In this document: positions 46,489 through 54,376 of the stretch, in pieces | How the letters are laid out: every line of letters begins with the position of its first letter | How positions within the stretch are numbered: the stretch's first letter is position 1 | The notes under the pieces: model-generated | Told to the model about the DNA's origin: nothing | Database searches by the model: none | What the model saw: the letters and a program-made list of their open reading frames with translations, nothing else | Position numbers and translations under genes: made by a program | Assembly (NCBI RefSeq): GCF_002305875.1 | Contig: NZ_CP022098.1 | Coordinates: forward strand, 2,852,001 to 2,916,000 | Length of the DNA: 64,000 nucleotides | DNA from: Cystobacter fuscus | Lineage (GTDB): Bacteria > Myxococcota > Myxococcia > Myxococcales > Myxococcaceae | Direction of reading: 5' to 3'

Positions 46489-46875
46489 ATCGGCAGCATG
46501 CCCACCGCAGCGTTGCTGGCCACCGTGGCTGCTATAGGGGAACCCTCCGCGACGTCTGGCGCTGAACTGCGTCGAGTGCTGTTCCTGCCCTGGGCGCGGG
46601 TGGCGGTGAAGGTGGTCCCTTGGAGGAGTCCGGGGGCTGGGACGTCCGTGGATTCGCTTGACCCCCTATCTTCCGACCGATAGGTAAGGCCCCGCCCGAC
46701 GAACCGAGGAGGCGCGGCGGGATGAGTCGGTCTGGAGGGGAGCGGCTTTTTCGCCGCCGGGGCCGTGGGTTGTGGCCTTCCCGCCTGACCGCGAGCATCC
46801 GCGTGGCCGGCACGCCTTGGCTTGGTTCACCACCCTTGTCCGTTGCCCAGGTCCTGGCCCGTCCAGGAACGCTCC
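46489..46875. other. 387-base intergenic region with a candidate operator
   Basis: Lies between the divergent DUF2380 lipoprotein and efflux adaptor genes. CCTATCTTCCGACCGATAGG at 46665-46684 has perfect 6-base arms with an 8-base spacer, a size usual for TetR/MarR-type operators; it would lie some 190 bases ahead of the adaptor start. The small open frames in this region look non-coding. Function of the palindrome is unproven. Confidence 0.4.
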
Positions 46876-48057
46876 ATGCACTCCGATCGAAACCGGACTC
46901 CCTTCTTCTCCGCCCTTGCTCTCATGTCCGTCCTGGGAGCCGGGGCCTGCAAGTCCTCTGAAGCGCCCCCTCCGGCCGCTCCCCCGGCCGTGGAGGTGGG
47001 CGCGATCACGGTGCGGCCCTCGACCATTCCGGTGCTCGATGAACTGCCGGGGCGCATCGCTCCGACACGGGTCGCCGAGGTGCGTCCGCGCGTCTCCGGC
47101 ATCATCGTCGAGCGCGTCTTCCGGCAGGGTGGCAGCGTGAAGGCGGGGGACGTGCTCTTCAAGATCGACTCCTCGCTGTTCGAGGTCGAACGCGCGAGCG
47201 CCAGGGCCGTGCTGGTCAAGGCCGAGGCCACGGCCGCGGAGGCGCGCCAGCAGGGGGAGCGGGGCGAGAAGCTCATGGCCAGCGGTGTCATCACCCAGGA
47301 GCAGCACGAGGCGCTCCGGGCGGCGCTCCAGCGGGCCGAGGCCGATGTCGCCGTGGCCCGGGCGGCGGTGCGCCGCGCGGAAATCAATCTGGACTACACG
47401 ACGATCCGCGCGCCCATCAGCGGGAGGATCGGCCGGGCCCTGGTGACGGAAGGTGCCCTGGTGAGCCAGGGAGATCCCACGGCGCTCGCGGTCATCCAGC
47501 AGCTCGATCCCATCTACGCGGACTTCACCCAGCCCGCGATGGAGCTCCACCGTCTGCGCCAGGCGTTCAAGGACGGGCGCATCCAGGGCGTCACCTCCGA
47601 TCAGGCCAACGTCCGGCTGGTGCTCGACGATGGCTCCTTCTACGCGAAGCCGGGCAAGCTGCTCTTCTCGGACGTGACGGTGGATCCCGGCAGCGGCCAG
47701 TTGACGCTGCGGGGCGAGTTCCCCAATCCGGACGCCGAGCTTCTTCCGGGCATGTACGTGCGGGGACAGGTCGAGCAGGGCTCGCTGAGCGAGGCGCTCG
47801 CCGTGCCCCAGCAGGCCATCCAGCGGGACAACGCGGGCAAGTCCCAGGTCTTCGTGGTCGCGCCCAATGGCACCGCCGAGGTGCGCCCGGTGCGCACCTC
47901 CCGCGTCTACCAGAACCAGGCGGTGATCCAGGAGGGCCTCAAGGCGGGCGATCAGGTCATCGTCGAGGGCTTCCAGAAGATCGCCGCGGGCGCACCGGTC
48001 AAGCCGGTGGCGTGGACCGCGCCTGGAACCGACGTCACTCCCTCCCAGCCTCGATAG
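46876..48057 (+). CDS. RND efflux periplasmic adaptor (AcrA/MexA type)
   Basis: A 393-residue membrane-fusion lipoprotein (GAC lipobox, Cys near residue 25). VAEVRPRVSGIIVERVFRQGGSVKAGDVLFKID is the lipoyl-type half, a coiled coil follows at about 100-170 (RASARAVLVKAEATAAEARQ), then TTIRAPISGRIG and the beta-barrel and membrane-proximal domains. It would link the inner-membrane pump to an outer-membrane channel. AGGA lies upstream of ATG 46876. The pump gene follows after 11 bases. No outer-membrane factor is encoded beside it, so a TolC-like protein elsewhere must serve. Confidence 0.92.
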   Translation: MHSDRNRTPFFSALALMSVLGAGACKSSEAPPPAAPPAVEVGAITVRPSTIPVLDELPGRIAPTRVAEVRPRVSGIIVERVFRQGGSVKAGDVLFKIDSSLFEVERASARAVLVKAEATAAEARQQGERGEKLMASGVITQEQHEALRAALQRAEADVAVARAAVRRAEINLDYTTIRAPISGRIGRALVTEGALVSQGDPTALAVIQQLDPIYADFTQPAMELHRLRQAFKDGRIQGVTSDQANVRLVLDDGSFYAKPGKLLFSDVTVDPGSGQLTLRGEFPNPDAELLPGMYVRGQVEQGSLSEALAVPQQAIQRDNAGKSQVFVVAPNGTAEVRPVRTSRVYQNQAVIQEGLKAGDQVIVEGFQKIAAGAPVKPVAWTAPGTDVTPSQPR

Positions 48058-48068
48058 GGCCCACCGCC

Positions 48069-51000
48069 ATGCCTCGTTTCTTCATCGACAGGCCCATCTT
48101 CGCCTGGGTCATCGCGCTGTTCATCATCATGGCGGGCGTGCTCGCCATCCCCAACCTGCCGGTGGCGCAGTACCCCAGCGTGGCGCCGCCGCAGATCACC
48201 ATCTCGACCTTCTACCCGGGCGCGTCTCCCGAGGATCTCTACCAGAGCGTCACGCGCATCATCGAGGAGGAGCTCAACGGCACGAAGTCGTTGCTCTACT
48301 TCGAGTCGAGCAGTGACGCGACGGGGGCGGTCTCCATCACCGCGACGTTCGCGCCGGGGACGGATCCCGCCCTGGCCGCCGTCGATCTCCAGAATCGGGT
48401 CAAGCGGGTCGAGCCGAGACTGCCGCTCGCCGTGTCGCAGCAGGGCTTGCAGATCGAGGAGGCGGGCAGTGGCTTCCTCCTGATGGTGACGCTGCGGTCC
48501 ACCGACGGCTCCTTCGACGAGATCGGCCTCGGGGATTACCTCTCGCGCAACGTGCTCAATGAGTTGCGGCGCATTCCGGGCGTGGGCCGGGCGCAGCTCT
48601 TCTCCTTCGAGCGCGCCATGCGCATCTGGGTGGATCCGAACAAGTTGCAGGGTCTGGGCCTGTCCTCCCAGGACGTGACGAACGCCATCCGCTCGCAGAA
48701 CGCCCAGGTGGCGGCGGGCTCGCTCGGCGCGCAACCCGGGCCGGTGACCCAGCAGGTCACGGCGACCGTGCTGGTGAAGGGCCAGCTGACCTCGCCGGAG
48801 GAGTTCGGTGCGATCGTGCTGCGCGCGAACGCGGATGGTTCCTCCGTGCGCCTGCGGGACGTGGCCCGCGTGGAGCTGGGTGGGCAGAGCTATGCCATCT
48901 CCTCGCGGCTCAATGGCCAGCCGAGCGCGGCCATCGGTGTCCAGCTGTCCCCCACGGGCAATGCGCTCGCCACCTCGACGGCGATCCGCGCGAAGATGGA
49001 GGAGCTGTCCCGGTTCTTCCCGAAGGGCGTCGAGTACGACGTTCCCTATGACACGGCCCCGTTCGTGGGCGTGTCGATCAAGAAGGTCCTCGTGACGCTC
49101 GTCGAGGCGGTGCTCCTGGTCTTCCTGGTGATGTTCCTGTTCCTCCAGAACATCCGCTACACCATCATCCCCACGATCATCGTCCCCATCGCCCTGCTCG
49201 GCACCTGCGCGGTGATGTTCGCGATGGGCTTCTCCATCAACGTGCTGACCATGTTCGCCATGGTGCTCGCGATCGGCATCCTCGTGGACGACGCCATCGT
49301 GGTGATCGAGAACGTGGAGCGCATCATGAGCGAGGAGGGCCTGTCTCCGCGCGAGGCCACGCAGAAGGCCATGAAGCAGATCACCGGGGCCGTCATCGGC
49401 ATCACGCTCGTGCTCAGCGCCGTCTTCGTGCCCATGGCCTTCTTCCCCGGCTCCGTCGGCGTCATCTACAAGCAGTTCTCGCTGACGATGGTGGTGTCCA
49501 TCCTGTTCTCGGCGCTGCTCGCGTTGTCGTTGACGCCGGCGCTGTGCGCGACCTTCCTGAAGCCCGTCGCCAAGGGGCATGCGCACGCGCGCACGGGGTT
49601 CTTTGGCTGGTTCAACCGGGGCTTCGAGCGCACGTCCCACGCCTATCGTGGACTGGTGGGCCGCACCCTGAATCGCGCGGGCCGGTTCATGCTCGTCTAC
49701 GTCGCGGTGTTCGCGGCGCTCGGCTGGCTGTTCGTCCAGCTCCCCTCGTCCTTCATCCCTAGCGAGGACCAGGGCTTCATCATCCTCGGGGTGCAGGCGC
49801 CGCCGGAAGCCACGGTCAACCGGACGTTGGACGTGGTGGTGCAGATGGAGAAGTCGCTGCTGGCGGAGCCGGGAGTGGACCGGGTCGTGGCCATCCTGGG
49901 CTTCAGCTTCTTCGGCCAGGGGCAGAACGCGGCCTTGAGCTTCGCGACGCTCAAGCCCTGGGATCAGCGGGGTGCTCAGGACGGAGCGGAGGCCATCGCC
50001 GGGCGGATGAACGGGGCGCTGTCGGCGGTGCGGGATGCGTTCGTCTTCGCGCTCTCTCCTCCGCCCATCGAGGGCCTGGGAACGTCGGGTGGCTTCTCCT
50101 TCCGCCTGGAGGACCGGGGCGGCATGGGTCAGGAGGCGCTCGCCGCCGCGAGGGATCAACTCCTGGCGGCCGCCGCCCAGAGTCCCGTCCTCTCCGGGGT
50201 GATGTTCGAGGGCCTGGCGAACGCGCCGCAGGTGGAATTGCGCATCGATCGCGAGAAGGCCAGCGCGCTTGGACTCACGTTCGCGGAGATCAATGAAACC
50301 CTCTCCACCAACCTGGGCTCGGCCTACTCCAATGACTTTCCCAACAGCGGCCGGATGCAGCGGGTGATCGTGCAGGCGGAGGGAAGCCGGCGCATGCAGC
50401 CGGAGGATCTCCTCGCGCTCAACGTGCGCAATCGCCAGGGCACCCCGGTGCCCCTGTCCGCCTTCGCCACGGTGGACTGGCGGGTGGGCGCCACCCAGGT
50501 CATCGGCTACAACGGCTATCCCTCGGCCCGCATCAGCGGCAACGCGGCTCCCGGCCATTCGAGTGGCGAGGCCCTCCTGGAAATGGAGCGCCTGGCGAGC
50601 CAGCTCCCGCGGGGGTTCGGCTTCGACTGGAGCGGGCAATCCCTTCAGGAACTCCAGTCGGGCTCGCAGGCCCCGTTCCTGATCGGCCTGTCCATGCTCT
50701 TCGTGTTCCTGTGTCTGGCCGCCCTCTATGAGAGCTGGTCCATTCCCGTGGCGGTGATGCTCGTCGTGCCCCTGGGCGTGCTCGGCTCGGTGCTGGCGGT
50801 CATGTTCCGGGGAATGAGCAACGACGTCTATTTCAAGGTCGGCCTCATCACCATCATTGGCTTGTCGGCCAAGAACGCCATCCTCATCATCGAGTTCGCC
50901 AAGGATCTCCGGGCGCAGGGCAGGTCCATCACGGACGCGGCGCTCGAGGCCGCGCAGCTGCGCTTCCGTCCCATCCTCATGACCTCGCTCGCCTTCACGC

Positions 51001-51203
51001 TGGGCGTGGTCCCGCTCGCCATCGCGAATGGGCCCGGCGCCGCCAGCCAGCGAGCCATTGGCACGGGGGTGCTCGGAGGAATGCTGTCCGCCACGGTGCT
51101 CGCGGTCCTCTTCGTGCCCATCTTCTACGTCTTCATCATGCGGCTGCTCAATCGGCGGGCCGTGGAGATCGAAACGTTACGATTGCCAGACGCCACGGAT
51201 TGA
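48069..51203 (+). CDS. RND multidrug efflux transporter (AcrB/HAE1 family)
   Basis: A 1044-residue inner-membrane pump. MPRFFIDRPIFAWVIAL is the standard N-terminal TM1 start. GILVDDAIVVIENVERIM carries the essential Asp pair of the proton relay, and GLSAKNAILIIEFAKDL has the Lys of the relay. The two large periplasmic loops and twelve TM segments are where expected. It uses the proton gradient to export hydrophobic drugs, detergents or secondary metabolites. Closest in layout to MexB/AcrB; the substrate range is not readable. It ends at a strong terminator. Confidence 0.94.
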   Translation: MPRFFIDRPIFAWVIALFIIMAGVLAIPNLPVAQYPSVAPPQITISTFYPGASPEDLYQSVTRIIEEELNGTKSLLYFESSSDATGAVSITATFAPGTDPALAAVDLQNRVKRVEPRLPLAVSQQGLQIEEAGSGFLLMVTLRSTDGSFDEIGLGDYLSRNVLNELRRIPGVGRAQLFSFERAMRIWVDPNKLQGLGLSSQDVTNAIRSQNAQVAAGSLGAQPGPVTQQVTATVLVKGQLTSPEEFGAIVLRANADGSSVRLRDVARVELGGQSYAISSRLNGQPSAAIGVQLSPTGNALATSTAIRAKMEELSRFFPKGVEYDVPYDTAPFVGVSIKKVLVTLVEAVLLVFLVMFLFLQNIRYTIIPTIIVPIALLGTCAVMFAMGFSINVLTMFAMVLAIGILVDDAIVVIENVERIMSEEGLSPREATQKAMKQITGAVIGITLVLSAVFVPMAFFPGSVGVIYKQFSLTMVVSILFSALLALSLTPALCATFLKPVAKGHAHARTGFFGWFNRGFERTSHAYRGLVGRTLNRAGRFMLVYVAVFAALGWLFVQLPSSFIPSEDQGFIILGVQAPPEATVNRTLDVVVQMEKSLLAEPGVDRVVAILGFSFFGQGQNAALSFATLKPWDQRGAQDGAEAIAGRMNGALSAVRDAFVFALSPPPIEGLGTSGGFSFRLEDRGGMGQEALAAARDQLLAAAAQSPVLSGVMFEGLANAPQVELRIDREKASALGLTFAEINETLSTNLGSAYSNDFPNSGRMQRVIVQAEGSRRMQPEDLLALNVRNRQGTPVPLSAFATVDWRVGATQVIGYNGYPSARISGNAAPGHSSGEALLEMERLASQLPRGFGFDWSGQSLQELQSGSQAPFLIGLSMLFVFLCLAALYESWSIPVAVMLVVPLGVLGSVLAVMFRGMSNDVYFKVGLITIIGLSAKNAILIIEFAKDLRAQGRSITDAALEAAQLRFRPILMTSLAFTLGVVPLAIANGPGAASQRAIGTGVLGGMLSATVLAVLFVPIFYVFIMRLLNRRAVEIETLRLPDATD

Positions 51204-51234
51204 ACGGGCGGCGGTCTCCCGCCCGTGGGTTTTT
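51204..51234 (+). terminator. Rho-independent terminator after the RND pump
   Basis: Directly after the stop codon, ACGGGCGG and CCGCCCGT form an 8-pair stem with a 7-base loop, followed by GGG and five T. A second hairpin with the same flavour (GGGCGGG/CCCGCCC, 51305-51322) lies about 100 bases on, without a T-run. Confidence 0.85.
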
Positions 51235-51599
51235 CACGTTTATTTTGTGCGGTGGGCGACGACGCACTCCGGGTGCGGACTGTCTCCTCGCGCAGGCTTC
51301 CCGAGGGCGGGGTCTCCCGCCCGGTGGGTTCATGACCTGCTACATCCGCCGAATCGTGTCACCTGATGACGTTTGAGGCGGTTGGGATTCGAGGGCTCCA
51401 CGCCCGCTCCCAACCTGCGCCGTCACAACGCGACACACCGGCCCTTTTTTACATCTTGTGTGTCTTCTCGTCGACGCCGCGCGTGTCGCGTTGCGTCATG
51501 TTTTTCACGTTTCCCGGGGCTGGCAAGTGTTGTAAAACTTTACTTGCTCGTTTTACTTTTTCTTCTCGTCTTTCGAGGGACGGGGAAGGGTTCGAGGAC
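51235..51599. other. 365-base non-coding region ahead of the GH16 gene
   Basis: Contains the second hairpin (51305-51322) and then a pyrimidine-rich, T-rich leader from about 51440 to 51585 that stands out against the GC-rich surroundings. It most likely carries the GH16 promoter and a long 5' leader. No operator identified. Confidence 0.4.
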
Positions 51600-54212
51600 A
51601 TGACACAGAGGAGTAGGGGTTCGTCCTGGAAGCAGTTCGTGGTGGGAACTGGCTTCTGGGCGGTGGGCGTGATCGCTGGCGTGGGCTGCGCCGTGGCGAC
51701 CAGCGATGACACCCTGGACCCTGCCGAGGCAGGGGTTGAGGCGTCGTTGGAGTCCACGGGTTCCAAGACGCTCACCATTGGTGGGCAGACGTTCGGCCTG
51801 ACGTGGGAGGATGACTTTGGCGGTGACCTGAACAAGGGCCAGCCCAAGTCCTATCTCAACACGCAGTACTGGACGAAGGAGAACCTGGGCGTCAACTTCG
51901 AGCAGCAGGCCTACACGAACCGGGAATGTCCCAACAATCCCAACAACTGGAACTACTGTGTCGAGAACGGCAAGCTGACGCTGCTGGCGCGCAAGGAGCC
52001 GCTGGACTGTGTGGTCTGGAAGCAATGTACCGCTTCCAGCGAGTGCGGCACCAATGGCACGTGCGCGGCCACCGGCTACTGCGTGTACGACCAGAACCGC
52101 AACGGTGTCTACGATCACGAGGAGTGTGCGCCGTTCAACGGCACGGCCAACGCGCCGGTCAACGGGACGCAGTACTCCTCGGGCCGCATCAAGAGCGACG
52201 AGAAGGTCGAGTACCGCTACGGCTACGTCGAGTTCCGCGCGCGCATGCCCTTCGCGGATCTGCCCGCCGGCGCCACGCCGCCCAACGGCATGTGGCCCGC
52301 CATCTGGATGCTCGGCGCCAACGGAACCATCACCAATGGTGGCCGTGATGACAGCGCGGGCTGGCCCATGAATGGCGAGATCGACATCATGGAGTACACG
52401 CAGATCAAGGAGAACAAGGCCCTCTACCCGAACAACGAGGCCATGGGCTACAACGTGCTGTGGCGCGAGTACCCCGAGGCGGGTGAGCTGGCGAACAACT
52501 CCGGTGGATGGGAGCCCAACGCGTGCAGCTCCTGGCCCAACAACGGCGACGCGAAGTGCGACGGGGACGTGGGCGGCGCCCGGGCCACCTGGAATGGCAA
52601 GACGATCGACTACCACCAGTGGCACACCTGGGGCTTCCTGTGGGACGAGAACGGGTTCAAGATCTACATCGACAACCTGCCGCAGAACGGCGGCCAGCCG
52701 GTGGGCACCTTCTCCATTGGTGACGGCGCAACCGAGTTCCGTCAGCCGATGTACCTCATCCTCAACAACGCGGTGGGTGGCGAGCTGGGCTGCCTGGGTT
52801 TCAAGGATCGCGCCTGCTCCTCCAGCGCGCAGTGCGCCAATGGCGCGGCGTGCGTGAGCGGCAAGTGCCAGGAGACGGCGAGCTCGTGCATCAACATCGA
52901 CTGGGCGGCCCATGGTGACAAGGCCAAGCTCGAGGTGGACTACATCCGCTGGTATCACCGCGGCTCTGGTTATCCGCAGGCTGCCCGGGCCGCGTGCCAG
53001 GACAGCGACAACAACGGCGTGCCCGACAACCTCATCCGCAACTGTGGCTTCAACGAGGACTTCACCTATCACCGCAGCGATCTGTTCTTCGACGGTGGCG
53101 CGGGTCTCACCGAGGTCATCAACGAGGGCGGCACGCACGGCTACGTGCAGTGGGTGCGCGTGGACAACGGCGGCTGGGCGACCCACAGCGTGCAGGTGCG
53201 GCAGGAGGGCTTCCAGCTCCAGGCCGGTACCTCCTACAAGTGGAAGGTGGATCTGAAGTCGAACGCGGCGCGCTCGGTGCCCGTGAAGATCGTCCAGGCG
53301 CATGATCCGTGGACGGTCATCTCCTCCTTCAACTGCAACGTGGGCACCGGGTGGACGACCTGCACCGGGCCGAACTTCACCCCGTCCGCCACGGACACCT
53401 ACAAGTTCGAGATCTCCATGGGTGGCTCCGCCTACACCGGCGCGCAGCTCTACCTGGACGACATGTACATCGGCACCACGACCAACGCCTGCCAGCCGGA
53501 CTGCACGGGCAAGCTGTGTGGCAGCGATGGGTGCGGTGGCACCTGCGGCGCGTGCCGCTCCGGTAGCACCTGCGGCAGCTGGGGCCAGTGCGTGGCCGGC
53601 ACCAGCACCTGCACGCCCTCGTGCTCGGGCAAGGTGTGTGGCAGCGACGGCTGCGGCGGCACCTGCGGCACCTGCGGCTCGGGCCAGACGTGCAGCAGCA
53701 CGGGCCAGTGCACCAGCACCTGCACGCCCTCGTGCTCGGGCAAGGTGTGCGGCAGCGATGGCTGCGGCGGCACCTGCGGCACCTGCGGCTCGGGTCAGAC
53801 GTGCAGCAGCGCGGGCCAGTGCACCGGCGGCACCACGACGCCTCTCCGCCTGGAGGCGGAGAGCGCCACGCTGACGGGCTGCTTCGCCGAGGCCGGCGGT
53901 GACAGCGGTGGCAAGGTCGTCGCCTTCGAGGGCAACGACACCATCTGCTGGAGCAACGTGAACATGTCGGGCATCACCTCCGCGACGGCCCACGTGGGCG
54001 CGCCGTACTCCGGTGGCCAGGCGCAGCTGAAGTTCAACGGCACCGTCATCGGCACGTTCACCCTGAGCACGGCGTCCGGTGGCTGGAGCAGCCCGAGCCT
54101 GACCAACCTCACCACGTCGGTGGCCACCAGCGGTACGGGCACGCTCTGCCTGGCGGGTCTGACCCATCCGAATGGGTGGATCTTCTCGGTCGACTACCTC
54201 GACCTGAAATAG
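51600..54212 (+). CDS. GH16 endo-beta-glucanase with Cys-rich repeats and CBM
   Basis: An 870-residue exported protein; a signal with GVGC (Cys30) suggests lipidation but the lipobox is weak. The GH16 domain (residues about 65-460) has the catalytic EIDIME with E260, D262 and E265, consistent with beta-1,3(4)-glucanase (laminarinase) activity. It contains two Cys-rich excursions (CTASSECGTNGTC; CSSSAQCANGAAC). Next is a CenC-like carbohydrate-binding domain (about 490-630), then three Cys-rich units (CxPxCxGKxCGSDGCGGTCG), and a C-terminal CBM35/CBM6-like domain (about 740-870). The ATG at 51600 with GAGGAC upstream is used; the upstream frame extension is T-rich leader DNA. Likely degrades fungal or bacterial glucans. 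Confidence 0.88.
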   Translation: MTQRSRGSSWKQFVVGTGFWAVGVIAGVGCAVATSDDTLDPAEAGVEASLESTGSKTLTIGGQTFGLTWEDDFGGDLNKGQPKSYLNTQYWTKENLGVNFEQQAYTNRECPNNPNNWNYCVENGKLTLLARKEPLDCVVWKQCTASSECGTNGTCAATGYCVYDQNRNGVYDHEECAPFNGTANAPVNGTQYSSGRIKSDEKVEYRYGYVEFRARMPFADLPAGATPPNGMWPAIWMLGANGTITNGGRDDSAGWPMNGEIDIMEYTQIKENKALYPNNEAMGYNVLWREYPEAGELANNSGGWEPNACSSWPNNGDAKCDGDVGGARATWNGKTIDYHQWHTWGFLWDENGFKIYIDNLPQNGGQPVGTFSIGDGATEFRQPMYLILNNAVGGELGCLGFKDRACSSSAQCANGAACVSGKCQETASSCINIDWAAHGDKAKLEVDYIRWYHRGSGYPQAARAACQDSDNNGVPDNLIRNCGFNEDFTYHRSDLFFDGGAGLTEVINEGGTHGYVQWVRVDNGGWATHSVQVRQEGFQLQAGTSYKWKVDLKSNAARSVPVKIVQAHDPWTVISSFNCNVGTGWTTCTGPNFTPSATDTYKFEISMGGSAYTGAQLYLDDMYIGTTTNACQPDCTGKLCGSDGCGGTCGACRSGSTCGSWGQCVAGTSTCTPSCSGKVCGSDGCGGTCGTCGSGQTCSSTGQCTSTCTPSCSGKVCGSDGCGGTCGTCGSGQTCSSAGQCTGGTTTPLRLEAESATLTGCFAEAGGDSGGKVVAFEGNDTICWSNVNMSGITSATAHVGAPYSGGQAQLKFNGTVIGTFTLSTASGGWSSPSLTNLTTSVATSGTGTLCLAGLTHPNGWIFSVDYLDLK
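53497..53825 (+). repeat. Three tandem Cys-rich units in the GH16 protein
   Basis: Three copies of a unit with CGSDGCGGTCG in its centre. Units 2 and 3 (from about 53611 and 53722) are nearly identical DNA of 111 bases; unit 1 is more diverged. The units probably form small disulphide-bonded spacers. Confidence 0.8.
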
Positions 54213-54228
54213 GCTCCTGAAGTGATCA

Positions 54229-54273
54229 GGACCCCTCCCGGTGACTTTCACTGGGAGGGGTCCTTCGTTTATT
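54229..54273 (+). terminator. Strong hairpin terminator after the GH16 gene
   Basis: GGACCCCTCCCGGTG pairs with CACTGGGAGGGGTCC (one mismatch in 15) around ACTTT, followed by TTCGTTTATT. It lies 16 bases after the GH16 stop. Confidence 0.85.
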
Positions 54274-54311
54274 CTGTCTGTCGTCGTCTGGCCGTCGCTG
54301 TCGAGCCGTGG

Positions 54312-54348
54312 CTGTCTGGCTGTAGCTGTCTGGCTGTAGTTGTCTGAC
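54312..54348. repeat. Short tandem repeat (CTGTCTGGCTGTAG) ahead of the GH3 gene
   Basis: Two perfect 14-base copies (54312-54325 and 54326-54339) plus a partial third, preceded by related GTCTGGC/GTCGTCTGG steps from 54276. It sits between the GH16 terminator and the GH3 start, within a possible promoter. Function unknown. Confidence 0.7.
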
Positions 54349-54376
54349 ATTCATTCCTCGCGGTTCTCCTTCCCCC

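Noticed and set aside
46498-46683. A 61-codon gene in the gap before the efflux adaptor
   Set aside because: No ribosome binding site, no motif, and it overlaps the probable promoter and palindrome region.
47952-50639. An 895-codon open frame opposite the RND genes
   Set aside because: Antisense noise; the plus-strand RND proteins have complete motifs.
51540-54350. A 936-codon open frame opposite the GH16 gene
   Set aside because: Mirror frame rich in Ala, Arg, Gly and Val with low-complexity AGAAGAA-like stretches caused by the Cys-rich repeats on the coding strand.
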